Assembly: GCF_900105495.1 (NCBI RefSeq) | Contig: NZ_FNTF01000001.1 | Location: 1-64,000 of the forward strand | Source: Pseudomonas frederiksbergensis | GTDB lineage: Bacteria; Pseudomonadota; Gammaproteobacteria; Pseudomonadales; Pseudomonadaceae | DNA: 64,000 nucleotides | Reading direction: 5' to 3' | Shown: piece by piece, positions 34,241-42,967 of the stretch | Numbering within the stretch: position 1 is the stretch's first letter | Layout of the letters: each line of letters opens with the position of its first letter | Translations under genes and position numbers: made by a program | Notes under the pieces: generated by a model | The model's database searches: none | Seen by the model: the letters and a program-made list of their open reading frames with translations, nothing else | Told to the model about the DNA's origin: nothing

Positions 34241-34632
34241 GGATTCGATGCCCCGTACACAGACTTGAAGTGCGTGATGACCTCGGAAGAACGGAAGTCA
34301 TCAGCGCCAAGTGCCACACCCGTTTCGGCTTTGATCTCTTTCGACGTTTTGTCGATGCAGCCAGCGACCAGGCCCCCTTTATACGATGGGCTCTTCATGT
34401 AGATCTCGGCGAAGCATGTCCCCGGAAACCACCTGGCCACATCAGCTTTAGTGGCTTTCAACAACGGGTTGCCAGAGGACGCTTCGATCCGTACTGGAGC
34501 ATCGCCATTGGAAGCCGCAGGAGCCTCACTACCGAACTGAAAGGTGGTGGTGTTGACGTAGATGATGGTCCCCACAACAAAACCGGCGACGATCACGCAC
34601 ACGGTGTTGGTGACGGTGAAGAACTTAGACAT
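34228..34632 (-). CDS. Unrecognised T4SS-operon periplasmic protein
   Basis: 134 residues from the ATG at 34632 (MSKFFTVTNTVCVIVAG). One N-terminal membrane segment is followed by a periplasmic domain with two cysteines (FPGTCFAEIYM and LVAGCIDKT) that may form a disulphide. It sits between the small lipoprotein-like gene and virB6, overlapping both. No family recognised; its tight packing argues for a function in mating-pair formation specific to this plasmid family. Confidence 0.7.
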   Translation of the reverse strand: MSKFFTVTNTVCVIVAGFVVGTIIYVNTTTFQFGSEAPAASNGDAPVRIEASSGNPLLKATKADVARWFPGTCFAEIYMKSPSYKGGLVAGCIDKTSKEIKAETGVALGADDFRSSEVITHFKSVYGASNPWRT

Positions 34633-34837
34633 TGCGGGCCTCCTTGGCCTGAATAACGAAAGGCTTGAACTCACACGCGCATGGCGACTTTTCGATCTTG
34701 CCGGTGTTGGTTACACAGCCCGACGCGGCCGATACGATGACTAGCAGCAGCATGAACTTGCCAAACCGGTAGAACAGCCACAGAGGCCCCCAGGCCGGTA
34801 CGGTGAGGATCTTGAGAATCAGCCAAAGAGTTTTCAT
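34625..34837 (-). CDS. Small lipoprotein-like protein (VirB7 or entry-exclusion type)
   Basis: 70 residues. Two hydrophobic stretches: a first (LILKILTVPAWGPLWLFY) and then LLLVIVSAASGC, whose last cysteine fits a lipobox. The short mature part holds two further cysteines (SPCACEFKPF). VirB7 lipoproteins and Eex entry-exclusion lipoproteins are both this size and both lie between virB5 and virB6 or virB8. The first hydrophobic stretch before the lipobox is unusual. I cannot decide between the two. Confidence 0.6.
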   Translation of the reverse strand: MKTLWLILKILTVPAWGPLWLFYRFGKFMLLLVIVSAASGCVTNTGKIEKSPCACEFKPFVIQAKEARNV

Positions 34838-34848
34838 GTGATCTCCTT

Positions 34849-34864
34849 TTCTCGCACGCGAGAA
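34849..34864. repeat. Backbone palindrome, site 4 (CACG centre)
   Basis: TTCTCGCACGCGAGAA, directly upstream of the ribosome site of the small lipoprotein gene, overlapping nothing but the virB5 stop region. The arms are identical to site 3; only the centre differs. Confidence 0.78.
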
Positions 34865-35554
34865 TTAGTCTTTTTTCCAACGGAAGAACTGTTCGTTCTG
34901 CGACGTTGCTTGGTTTTCCTGATTAGCCAGGTTCGTCTGCAGGTTCATGTTCAACGCCTGCAGCTTTGACTGGGCCGAAGTGAGCATCCCGTTTTCAGTG
35001 GCGATCCGGTTTTGCAGATCGGCGGCATCCTTCGCGTTGGTGGTGTTATCCACTTGCATTGAAAGGGTGGTCAGGTTGTTCAAGTGAACCTGTACCTCGC
35101 TGTACAGCGCCTCACCGGCAGACATGGCGGCAACGACAGAGTTAGAGCTGAGCTGGTAGCCCCGTGCCCGGTTGCTGTCAGGATTGGCGAACAGCTCTTG
35201 CGGCAAGGTGTTGACCAGTTCCTCGTAATACGACTGCTTGCTGCCGTAGGCACCAGAGTTCTGACGCGAAACCACTTCTTGCCAGGAACCGGGAACCACC
35301 GATGCAGAGTTGATCGAATCGCTCAGGCCGATAGCGCCACGGCCATAGGAACCGCGCATGTTGTTCATAATGTCGGTTTGCGTTTCGTACTGCTGTTTCA
35401 GCACCTTGTATTGCTCACGCAGCTCCGCAAGGTTTTGAGCCAGTCCAGCCCAGGTGCCCGCGTCGCCAGTTGGCACGCCTGTTGCGCCTGCCTGACCGGT
35501 AATTGCCATGGATACGGCAATGGCCAAACTCAGTTTCTTTATCGTCTTCATCAT
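34865..35554 (-). CDS. virB5: VirB5, minor pilus component
   Basis: 229 residues with a signal peptide (LSLAIAVSMAITGQAGA) and long amphipathic helices (LAELREQYKVLKQQYETQTD, and later LQNRIATENGMLTSAQSKLQ), as in VirB5/TraC pilus-tip adhesins. It overlaps virB4 by 4 bp (ATGA). Order virB4-virB5 is typical. Palindrome site 4 follows immediately downstream. Confidence 0.9.
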   Translation of the reverse strand: MMKTIKKLSLAIAVSMAITGQAGATGVPTGDAGTWAGLAQNLAELREQYKVLKQQYETQTDIMNNMRGSYGRGAIGLSDSINSASVVPGSWQEVVSRQNSGAYGSKQSYYEELVNTLPQELFANPDSNRARGYQLSSNSVVAAMSAGEALYSEVQVHLNNLTTLSMQVDNTTNAKDAADLQNRIATENGMLTSAQSKLQALNMNLQTNLANQENQATSQNEQFFRWKKD

Positions 35555-38235
35555 CGAATTGCCTTCAAGTTGTGGGTGTTATTGGCCTTGGCTTCTGCCA
35601 TGAAAACTGGCACCCAGACCTCGGGGTCATTGGTGCCCAGGCGCTCAATGATTGAGTACATCAAGGCCACACCAACATCGTTTGAAGACAGGACCGGAAT
35701 GAAATCGGACAGGTCTTCGTCAGGGTTATCGGAGGACAGGTCGAAGCACGCACGAATCGATTCCTGGCCGCGACGAATCAAGAACTTGCGATCCTTTGGG
35801 TTCAGCTCGCGCAACCACTTCTTTTCTTCCTCCGTCAGGTTCTTATGGTCTTCGTCTTTCACCGAGTCGCTGGCCAGGTAGATCTTGGTTACGGTCTGCT
35901 TGTCGATGGAGTCGGTTTCACTGTGGAAGTACTTCGCGTCCGGGGTGATGAAGATCAAAATCCCGTTTTTACGGCGGATCTGCATGATGAAATTGTCAAT
36001 TCGATTGCGCCAAAAATCGTTTTTGACCAGGTTCTGACCTTCATCCAAAACCAGAATGAAAGGTCTGCCATCCATAGCCTGCTCAATGCAGTGCAATGGG
36101 TAGCTCATCACTACTGGCAATTCCGGGCGTGCATCGCCGCCCTTCATCAGCTCCGACATTTCAAAGCAGTAATGCCGCGACTTACTGAGATCGAAAGTGT
36201 CATTTTCGTTATCAAAAACGCCGGCGTTTGCACCTTCGATTCCTTTGGCACCATGCCAAATAGCCATAACGTCAGCTAAGGCGCCGTGCCCGTAGGTCCA
36301 TACGACATTGCGCAACCGGCGATTTTCGAATGGCAGCTCGTAGTTCTCGTTCACTGCATCCTTGAACCGCTTGATATCGTCGGCCTCAGTTGCGGTGCTT
36401 GCGTAGCACTCCCGCATCTGGATCTGCAGATCAATGAGGTAGGCACGGTTCTCAGCCGTGTCAGGCAATTTGAAGGGGTTCCAACCCATGCTGTTGTGTG
36501 GGGAAAGGATCGAATGGACGCCGCCCATGGCCATCATGAAAACGGTGGCCCCGTAGCGCATGTCAAACCAGTACACAACCGGCAAGGCTTTGTCCGCTTC
36601 ACTGACGGTTTCAGCGATCAATGCGGTTTTACCCGAGCCGGTGCCTGCAGCCACGCCAGTGTGGCCAGCGACCATCCCTTCCAATTCACGGTGGTAGTTG
36701 AAGTTGTATTGAGTGCCACTTTCGGTTTCGAAAGCAGTGATTGCAGGGCCCCACAGGTTGCCGTCACGACGTCCGCGAGCAAAGTTGTGCAACGATGCGA
36801 AGCCCGCAAAGTTGGTTGACTTGATCTTTCCCCGGCGACCGATAAGAGCTTCTTGTTGACCAGGTAGCTGCGACCAGAAGAACGTCTCAAGAGCCAACCA
36901 CTCACGAACCGACTTGACGTTCAGGTCGACAAAGCACCCTTCGATCAAACCAACTGCATCATCCAGTCGCTTCACATTCGCTTTGCGGCTCTCGGCGGTA
37001 GTGTTTGCGTCTGATGGAACGTGAATGAAAATGGTCAGGTGATGTTTTCCATTGACCGTATCGCCACGGCGCAAAGCACGAATACCCTCTGCCAGTTCCT
37101 TTGCATCGTCCTCCGAGATTTTGTGTGGATCTGCAACCTTGAGACGCCGGGTTTCATCCATCATCGCGGATTCAGCTTCAATACGGTTTTCGAAGAAAAA
37201 CGACTGAGTGATGATGAATTCAACTGGCTGCTGAAGGAATTTGTTCATCATGCGCGACGGTGTACGACGCGGCCATTCGGCCATGCTCAACATGGAACCG
37301 ATGCGTGCTGACGTACTGCCTCGAATCTCACACATGTTTGCAAGGATGCGGAAATTCAACCGGGCGTAGGGCAAAGCCTCCTTGATTTTCAGTTCAGTGA
37401 CGGGGATCTTCCGGAACTCAAGGTTGATCAAGTAGTTGAAGAAGCTGCTCAGCTCGCAGTATTCCTCGCCCAGGTAATCGTAAACAGCTTCTGCGTCGTA
37501 CTCAGCGTGATCACCAAGCTGCACCTTGAAGTCGTCCCATTTCCACTGGAAGCGGGACACTGCTTGATATGCAGCTTCGCGATCAACTACACCATTGGTT
37601 GCGGTCGGATGACGCTGGATGCACAGACGAGTAGCGCCGTAGTCGGACAAGCCTCGCAGTACAAGGTTTGCGGCCTTGTAGAGCGAGTCCGCCATGGCTT
37701 CATGTGTCTCGCCTGCTTCATCTGCAGCTGAGTTACCAGTGACCAGCGCAATTGCCCGATCCATGAGCCCTGGAACGCCAGAGCGAAAGCGATTCCGAAC
37801 CAGCGAGATATAGATCTCGTTGACGTAGAAACCTCTGTTCACATAGCGCTTGCGCAACCGGGCATTGAAATACTTGGAGAACCAAGTACCGCCCTGCCCT
37901 TCGGGAAAGTCGATCACCTTACGGCGGATGACATGAACGTAAATGGCAAAATCACTGCTTGCCACTGTGCGTAGCACGGTATTGCGGCGTTCTTCGAACA
38001 GCTTGATTTGCGTGCTAGTGAGCGAGTCGAACATCAGGCCATCAATCTTGATGACCTGCACCAGTGAATCCTCGCCGGTGATGACTGTTTGATCGTCATA
38101 ATGCACGTCATACGGCACCATCTCGCTGACCACCAACTCATCGAGATCCTGATCGGACCCTTCTGGATGTTGGACACCAAGCGAAAGATCCATATTTCGC
38201 ACTAGCTTATTAAAAGCTTTATCAACGAGGCGCAT
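35551..38235 (-). CDS. virB4: VirB4, T4SS ATPase
   Basis: 894 residues. Walker A VAAGTGSGKTALIAE is near residue 530 and Walker B FILVLDEGQNLVKN near residue 728, with the C-terminal SDSVKDEDHKNLTEEEKKWL region. VirB4 energises pilin extraction and substrate transfer. It overlaps virB3 by 14 bp. It is somewhat longer than typical VirB4 (about 800-830) but domain order is normal. Confidence 0.95.
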   Translation of the reverse strand: MRLVDKAFNKLVRNMDLSLGVQHPEGSDQDLDELVVSEMVPYDVHYDDQTVITGEDSLVQVIKIDGLMFDSLTSTQIKLFEERRNTVLRTVASSDFAIYVHVIRRKVIDFPEGQGGTWFSKYFNARLRKRYVNRGFYVNEIYISLVRNRFRSGVPGLMDRAIALVTGNSAADEAGETHEAMADSLYKAANLVLRGLSDYGATRLCIQRHPTATNGVVDREAAYQAVSRFQWKWDDFKVQLGDHAEYDAEAVYDYLGEEYCELSSFFNYLINLEFRKIPVTELKIKEALPYARLNFRILANMCEIRGSTSARIGSMLSMAEWPRRTPSRMMNKFLQQPVEFIITQSFFFENRIEAESAMMDETRRLKVADPHKISEDDAKELAEGIRALRRGDTVNGKHHLTIFIHVPSDANTTAESRKANVKRLDDAVGLIEGCFVDLNVKSVREWLALETFFWSQLPGQQEALIGRRGKIKSTNFAGFASLHNFARGRRDGNLWGPAITAFETESGTQYNFNYHRELEGMVAGHTGVAAGTGSGKTALIAETVSEADKALPVVYWFDMRYGATVFMMAMGGVHSILSPHNSMGWNPFKLPDTAENRAYLIDLQIQMRECYASTATEADDIKRFKDAVNENYELPFENRRLRNVVWTYGHGALADVMAIWHGAKGIEGANAGVFDNENDTFDLSKSRHYCFEMSELMKGGDARPELPVVMSYPLHCIEQAMDGRPFILVLDEGQNLVKNDFWRNRIDNFIMQIRRKNGILIFITPDAKYFHSETDSIDKQTVTKIYLASDSVKDEDHKNLTEEEKKWLRELNPKDRKFLIRRGQESIRACFDLSSDNPDEDLSDFIPVLSSNDVGVALMYSIIERLGTNDPEVWVPVFMAEAKANNTHNLKAIR

Positions 38236-38515
38236 AACTTCTATATCCCCACAGTTTACGTAGCCGTGATGCTCTCAACTTGAATGCCGCTCTAAGCACA
38301 CCAAACAAGTACACGTCTTTGCTACAGATCCAGTACGCAGCGGCAAACAGTATTGGCATCGTAACGAGCACATAAAGTGATCGAAGTAACAGTGCTGCCA
38401 ACACTGGGGTTATGAGGCTGATCAAAATACTCGATAAGGTAAACGGCCCCACCATTGATGGCCGGGCCATCGCCACTACGAGCACTTCACCTTCATCAGG
38501 ATCTTGCTCGGCCAT
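38222..38515 (-). CDS. virB3: VirB3, small inner-membrane T4SS protein
   Basis: 97 residues with two adjacent membrane segments (SLITPVLAALLL and LVTMPILFAAAYWI) and a cytoplasmic tail ending near KLWGYRSYAPR. Position between virB2 and virB4 and size match VirB3/TrbD. It starts 3 bp after virB2 ends. Confidence 0.9.
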   Translation of the reverse strand: MAEQDPDEGEVLVVAMARPSMVGPFTLSSILISLITPVLAALLLRSLYVLVTMPILFAAAYWICSKDVYLFGVLRAAFKLRASRLRKLWGYRSYAPR

Positions 38516-38518
38516 GGT

Positions 38519-38980
38519 TTACCTCAAGCTTGATTGAGCGCCTTCTTTGATCGTGTCGACAAAGTTCGGGGCAAAAAACACCAGGAAGATACCGAATACC
38601 GCCCAGCCGAACTGGCCCCACGACATACGACCGGACTTCGCCTGGAATCCGCAGAACGCAATGGCTGCGATACCCAGGTAGTAACCAACGTCAAAGATGA
38701 GGAAGGATACGAAGTCCTTGGCCATGCTCTTCAAACCACTGAAGTCCAGTGCCGCATTTGCGAATTCAGGGATCAGGGCCAGCGAGAGAATCGACCCCAG
38801 CGTCGCTAACTTGGTGGCCTTGGCCATACGGTCATTACGCATCAGCGCTTTGTGCGACGGGGTCTTTTGCGAGATTACGCTTTGCAGGGTTTGTGATGCC
38901 TTGGCCTTGAGCCAAGTACGCCAACTTTCTTTGTGCAGTCCTTCTACGGTGCGTCCAACTTTGGAAGTTTGAGATTGCAT
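38519..38980 (-). CDS. virB2: VirB2, major pilin precursor with long leader
   Basis: 153 residues. The mature pilin (two membrane segments FLIFDVGYYLGIAAIAFCGF and FGWAVFGIFLVFFAPN around a short GRMSWGQ loop) starts near residue 76 after a cleavage-like LIPEFANA site. The leader is thus about 75 residues with a basic stretch. A long leader occurs in some VirB2 proteins but this one is at the long end. The start at 38980 (MQSQTSKVG) is kept because the next internal ATG (MRNDRMAK) lacks a clear ribosome site. Confidence 0.88.
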   Translation of the reverse strand: MQSQTSKVGRTVEGLHKESWRTWLKAKASQTLQSVISQKTPSHKALMRNDRMAKATKLATLGSILSLALIPEFANAALDFSGLKSMAKDFVSFLIFDVGYYLGIAAIAFCGFQAKSGRMSWGQFGWAVFGIFLVFFAPNFVDTIKEGAQSSLR

Positions 38981-38996
38981 ACCATTGCCTCTTTCA

Positions 38997-39272
38997 TCAT
39001 GACGGGGAACCCCCGTACGTTACTGTTATTACTCTAAAAGGATTGTTAGGGCAGGTTTCCTTTATGAAGTCGATAGCAGTATCGGCATTCTTGAATAACC
39101 TGGTTTTCCCTAACGCGGTTACAACGTTGTAAACCTGTCCCGTCGATGGACTTTCAATAATTAATGCCCACTTTCGTCCGTCGCTGTCGATTCGTTCCTC
39201 AAGAACGACCCGGTAGTCAGGCTGTGCGACGGCGAAAACCGCCAACTCTCTTTTGTCTAGGCTCTGCATCAT
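38997..39272 (-). CDS. Unrecognised small protein leading the mating-pair operon
   Basis: 91 residues from tandem ATGs at 39272/39269 behind CTGGGG. Sequence (ELAVFAVAQPDYRVVLEERI, then WALIIESPSTGQVYNV) looks like a small alpha/beta protein without helix-turn-helix. It is first in the leftward T4SS transcript, 17 bp before virB2. IncP-9 plasmids encode a regulator MpfR near here, but nothing in this protein shows it is that regulator. Confidence 0.65.
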   Translation of the reverse strand: MMQSLDKRELAVFAVAQPDYRVVLEERIDSDGRKWALIIESPSTGQVYNVVTALGKTRLFKNADTAIDFIKETCPNNPFRVITVTYGGSPS

Positions 39273-39808
39273 TTCCCCAGGGCAACCGTTCACTAGATAC
39301 AGGGGCGATACTGGAGTCCTACACGTCTTTGATCTAGATCCCACCTCTCATTTCTTCCCTCTATCGGGTTTTATTACATGAAATCGACATTTCGTTACAC
39401 ATAATAAGTATTTAATTAAACAAAATCAATTTTTCATTTTAATAAAATTGGATCAGTGCAGAAAAAAACGTAAGGCCTAGCCCCAGGCATTAGCCCGGCT
39501 ACGGTTATGGTTCTATAAGTGTTTAAAAGGTCTGCGAATTTCCATATTCACGTCATCGAGTGGTGCAAGGCTGCGCCTTGCCTAAGAGCGGATGTGGCAC
39601 CGTGACAGTGCTTCACGCCCTAATGACAACGGAAATGAGATTTTGTTACGAATAGAGGACGGACGGTCAGAATGCCCGATCTAGAGAGGTCGGGCGGCGG
39701 ACAGGAGCCGCCCTGATCCGCCACCCTTGATCGGTGCCCATAGATGCGCAAGGAAACACCCCGCTCTATAGAACCCCGACCCGGCGCCGATTTTAGCAGT
39801 CTGCCTTT
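39273..39808. promoter_or_regulatory. Divergent intergenic region between the T4SS operon and parA
   Basis: About 535 bp without a gene I can support. It contains an AT-rich stretch (39390-39460), likely the T4SS promoter, with the inverted repeat GAAATCGACATTTC (39381-39394). GC-rich hairpins follow near 39573-39583 and 39690-39715. Palindrome site 5 lies at the parA end. It could include the partition site, but no repeat array typical of a centromere is evident. Confidence 0.5.
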
Positions 39809-39824
39809 TTCTCGCATGCGAGAA
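39809..39824. repeat. Backbone palindrome, site 5
   Basis: Perfect TTCTCGCATGCGAGAA about 95 bp upstream of parA. It is the only site in a clearly promoter-proximal position before the partition operon, and ParB is a candidate ligand. Confidence 0.8.
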
Positions 39825-39859
39825 ATAGCGAAAAGTAAACCCTATATATGTATTGACCA

Positions 39860-39873
39860 ATGGGTTTACCCAT
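39860..39873. promoter_or_regulatory. Inverted repeat in the parA promoter region
   Basis: ATGGGT-TT-ACCCAT overlaps the end of a TTGACC (39853-39858) -35-like element and lies 45 bp before the parA start. A repressor site for autoregulation is likely. Confidence 0.5.
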
Positions 39874-39917
39874 GCAAGGATGTGCCTACACAAATCAGCG
39901 CTCACCGGAGAATACCC

Positions 39918-40691
39918 ATGGCGATGAAAGTCACAACCGTGGCGAACCAGAAAGGCGGCGTCGGCAAAACGACTATTGAAGTCCATCTTGTCAGTCTCGC
40001 AGCCGAGCAAGGTAAACGCGTTCTTGTCGTCGACCTCGATGAAGGCGATCTGTCGCAGTTCTACCCGCCTCTCGAAGACGGTGACGACACAACCTATGTC
40101 CAATCAAGCATGCTATTCAGCGACGAATATAAGGGCTTGTACCCTCGCCAGGTCGCGGCAAACATCTGGCTAATCGAGGCCGATGTTCCATTGCTGGATG
40201 TTGACGACATGGATCTCAGCATCGTGACCAGGTTGAAAGAAGCGCTCGATCACTTCTCCGCTGATTTTGACCTCTGCATGATTGACACACCGCCCAACCT
40301 GCAACGCCGGATGATCGCCGCGCTCGCAGCATCTGACGCGGTAGTGTCACCCTTCAATATCAGCGGCTTCACACTCGCTCGCATGCCCAAGCTTCTGTCC
40401 ACTATCGAAGCTGTGCGTGAGCAGTACAACCCGAACTTGCAGTTCCTCGGTTTTCTTCCAAACCAGATCAACAGCCGATCAACCAATGAAATTGACCTGT
40501 TGCCAAGCCTTCAGGAGAGCTATGGCGATGCCATGTTTCCGGTCCATATCGTTCACCGGCCATGCATCAACTCGGCACTCGCTAGCGGCAATCCGGTTTG
40601 GTGGAAGGCGAAATCCGGTAGTCAGCGTGCTGCAGGACGGGAAATGAAATCTGCCTGTACCGCTGTTCTTGAGAAGGTCTGGTCAATCTGA
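39918..40691 (+). CDS. parA: ParA partition ATPase
   Basis: 257 residues from the ATG at 39918, behind GGAG. The Walker-type box is KGGVGKTT (residues 12-19), with VLVVDLDEGDLS (Walker A') and CMIDTPPN (Walker B). It lacks a long N-terminal helix-turn-helix extension, so it is a short ParA of type Ib/IncC-like kind. It positions plasmid copies with ParB. parB follows 13 bp downstream. Confidence 0.93.
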   Translation: MAMKVTTVANQKGGVGKTTIEVHLVSLAAEQGKRVLVVDLDEGDLSQFYPPLEDGDDTTYVQSSMLFSDEYKGLYPRQVAANIWLIEADVPLLDVDDMDLSIVTRLKEALDHFSADFDLCMIDTPPNLQRRMIAALAASDAVVSPFNISGFTLARMPKLLSTIEAVREQYNPNLQFLGFLPNQINSRSTNEIDLLPSLQESYGDAMFPVHIVHRPCINSALASGNPVWWKAKSGSQRAAGREMKSACTAVLEKVWSI

Positions 40692-40704
40692 GGTAGATCA
40701 CAAC

Positions 40705-41631
40705 ATGACGAAGACACCAAATCCTTTTGGCAGGGCAGTTTCTGCGACTGCCAAAAAACTTTCGGATTTTCAGAAGAAACCGGCGCTCAATGATGGTGAA
40801 ACCATCATCGGCGTCAGCACCGGTGAAATCCAATGCATCAAGCAGATTCGAAACCGTAATAACCCCGGCTTTTCCAAGGAGTCGCTTGAGGAGCTGGGCG
40901 ACGACATAGAACAGAACGGACAGATCGAGCCTGCAATTCTCCGTCCCCACCCCAAACCCGAGTCAGGTTTCAAATACCTGATGGTTGCAGGTGAACGCCG
41001 TTACCTGGCTTGCGAACTGAAAGGCATGTTGCTGAAAGCGGTTGTGCGTGAACTAACAGACGCACAGGCCAAGCGCATCCAGCGTTCAGAGAACGTACAC
41101 AGCGAAAACCTCAGTCAGCTGGACATTGCACTCGCTCTTAAAGCCGACAAGGACGAGCTGGGAACCCTGCAGGCGGTTGCTGACGAATGGAATAAAAGCC
41201 TCAATTGGGTAGCGGAACGCATCGCTTATCTGGAAAACGTAACCAGTGACGGGGCCAGCCGTGAGGCTGTTACCAAGGGCATCACGGCGGATATATCGAC
41301 CGTCAATGATCTTGGTCGCCTTGATCGCTTGGACAGCGCTGCAGCTGCTGACCTGCTACAGCGTGCAGACGCAAATCCAGATATGAACCTGCGGACAGAG
41401 GTAAGAACTGCGCTGCGCAGCACTAAAGCGCTGCGCGTTCACGGCGGGTCTAAAACTAAAGCAAAACCCGCTGGCCCTGCCCTTCTGGATGATGAACTCG
41501 ACAAGCTACGCGAGGCTAATACCGTCCTGTCAGCACAGGTTGAAACCCTGGAATCCGAAATCGAATATCTCAAAGCCGAGCTGGACAAAGCCCGAGCCGC
41601 CCAGGCCGAGAACTGGAAAGCACCGGAATGA
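40705..41631 (+). CDS. parB: ParB/KorB-like centromere-binding protein
   Basis: 308 residues from the ATG at 40705 (MTKTPNPFGRAV). Central ParB boxes are visible: QIEPAILRP, LMVAGERRYLA and QRSENVHSENLSQLDIALAL; then a helix-turn-helix region (LQAVADEWNKSLNWVAERIAYL) and a C-terminal coiled coil (LREANTVLSAQVETLESEIE). It resembles KorB-like ParB proteins that also act as global repressors at scattered palindromic sites, which makes it a candidate for binding the six backbone palindromes. It overlaps the next gene by 4 bp. Confidence 0.92.
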   Translation: MTKTPNPFGRAVSATAKKLSDFQKKPALNDGETIIGVSTGEIQCIKQIRNRNNPGFSKESLEELGDDIEQNGQIEPAILRPHPKPESGFKYLMVAGERRYLACELKGMLLKAVVRELTDAQAKRIQRSENVHSENLSQLDIALALKADKDELGTLQAVADEWNKSLNWVAERIAYLENVTSDGASREAVTKGITADISTVNDLGRLDRLDSAAAADLLQRADANPDMNLRTEVRTALRSTKALRVHGGSKTKAKPAGPALLDDELDKLREANTVLSAQVETLESEIEYLKAELDKARAAQAENWKAPE

Positions 41632-41969
41632 GTAGCCGAGTTGCTGACCAGGACCTACGGATCCCGCCCGATGAATTCGAGCGGATCCGTTCAACGTCAA
41701 AGATGCATGCGCGCAACCTCGATGTGGCTTATGAGCTGCTGGTCGAAGGCAAGGGCCTTGTAGCCGTTGCAAATGCTCATGGGCTCACCAAGCAACGGGC
41801 ACTTGCCATTCGCGACAAGATTTATTCGGCTTACTTGATGAAGACACCTGAAGGTTGGAAGTGCGCGCAGATCTGCGCACCCACGGACATGATCGATCGC
41901 TTCGTCAAGGAAGCCGATGCGGCACGCGTGCGCTATTGGCAGAAGAATTCAATGAATCACAGGGAGTAG
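41628..41969 (+). CDS. TrfB/KorA-like small DNA-binding protein of the par operon
   Basis: 113 residues. Segment LDVAYELLVEGKGLVAVANA with HGLTKQRALAIRDKIYSAYL resembles the TrfB/KorA helix-turn-helix, as does the gene at 16110, though the two proteins are otherwise different. It starts in ATGA overlap with parB, so it belongs to the par operon, and may repress that operon or act as a third partition component. Confidence 0.65.
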   Translation: MSSRVADQDLRIPPDEFERIRSTSKMHARNLDVAYELLVEGKGLVAVANAHGLTKQRALAIRDKIYSAYLMKTPEGWKCAQICAPTDMIDRFVKEADAARVRYWQKNSMNHRE

Positions 41970-41973
41970 ACCC

Positions 41974-42279
41974 ATGAAGCGAATCCTTTTAGGCGTGTTG
42001 GTAATAGGCTGCGTTCTGGGAGCCCTGTCAGCTCTGACAGTTGCGTTTATTGGCCATAAGCAGGATCCAGCACAGTACAAAGCGTTCGATTTCAGAACAT
42101 TTGATCAGCCCGTTATTGACGACGCACCAGGTTGCGAAATTCGATCACCGAAAGGCGAACTAATGAACCGGATTTTCAAGGGTTCGCAACCTAACCAGCT
42201 CAACCTTGAGAAAGGAACCACATTCACCATTGATTGTTTCCCGATTAAGGAATCAGAAAAGTCGACAACAAGGAATTGA
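41974..42279 (+). CDS. Unrecognised secreted or membrane-anchored small protein
   Basis: 101 residues. An N-terminal hydrophobic segment (LLGVLVIGCVLGALSALTVAF) is followed by a soluble part with two cysteines (APGCEIRSPKG and TIDCFPIKE) that may pair. No family recognised. It follows the previous gene by 4 bp and probably belongs to the par transcript. Confidence 0.6.
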   Translation: MKRILLGVLVIGCVLGALSALTVAFIGHKQDPAQYKAFDFRTFDQPVIDDAPGCEIRSPKGELMNRIFKGSQPNQLNLEKGTTFTIDCFPIKESEKSTTRN

Positions 42280-42283
42280 AACC

Positions 42284-42700
42284 ATGAGCAATGACAAACC
42301 AGTCACCATGAAAGAGCTGTCCGAAATCCTACGCCCTCTATCCGAAGCTGTGAGCAGAATCGACCAATCGTTGTAGCTGATGGCTCAGCTTCAACTTGCC
42401 GCTGAGTTCGAGCCAGAGCAAATCGAACGGCAGAAGCACTATCAAAAATTAGCCACCGCCGAACTGAATTATAAGAGCGCACGCGAAGCTCGGACCGAAG
42501 CGCTGAACAACAAACCATTGCCTTTACCTGATGTTGGCCACACCGAGCTGGTGAAACTGGCCGGGAAGGAGAAGGCTGACAAACAGTACAAACCCGTGAT
42601 TGATGCTATCGCGCAGATATCAGCGGCATCTGATCACCGCACGGCAGTTGAAAATGCTGCGCCGGTACTGACAAGGCTTCGTGAAGCTTGGAAGCGCTGA
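42284..42700 (+). pseudogene. Small helical-protein gene interrupted by an in-frame TAG
   Basis: Translation from the ATG at 42284 gives MSNDKPVTMKELSEILRPLS and so on to a TAG at 42374-42376. The same frame then continues for 108 codons (LMAQLQLAAEFEPEQIERQK, later LTRLREAWKR) to 42700. The two parts keep one frame and one style of helical, charged sequence, so the TAG probably split a 138-residue protein, or a new start at 42380 (MAQLQ) gives a shorter one. No family recognised. Confidence 0.5.
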
Positions 42701-42967
42701 AACAGCAACATGGTGCCCCTGTATCGAACGGCACAGGGGCATAACGTCCGAGCCTAGCGACATCCACACCCACCGCAGCGCCTGCACGAAAAAGCGAGTA
42801 ATCAATATGACGGGGGGCCCCTGCGAGGTGTGATCACCTTGTCATATTTGGGTATATCTCAAGTAAGACACGGCGGCGCTCTCGATCTGCCCGAACGATT
42901 CATATTAAGTGATAGCCTTTCTGATACACTTTGATAAACACACCCAAAATGATACAGAGAGGCTTCC
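42701..42967. promoter_or_regulatory. Resolvase upstream region, possible res site
   Basis: Upstream of the resolvase gene, TGATACAC (about 42928), TTGATAAACAC and TGATACAGAG (about 42951) give repeated TGATA motifs within 35 bp of the start. The sequence is AT-rich after a GC-rich block. Resolvases normally act on subsites placed here; exact limits cannot be set by eye. Confidence 0.35.
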
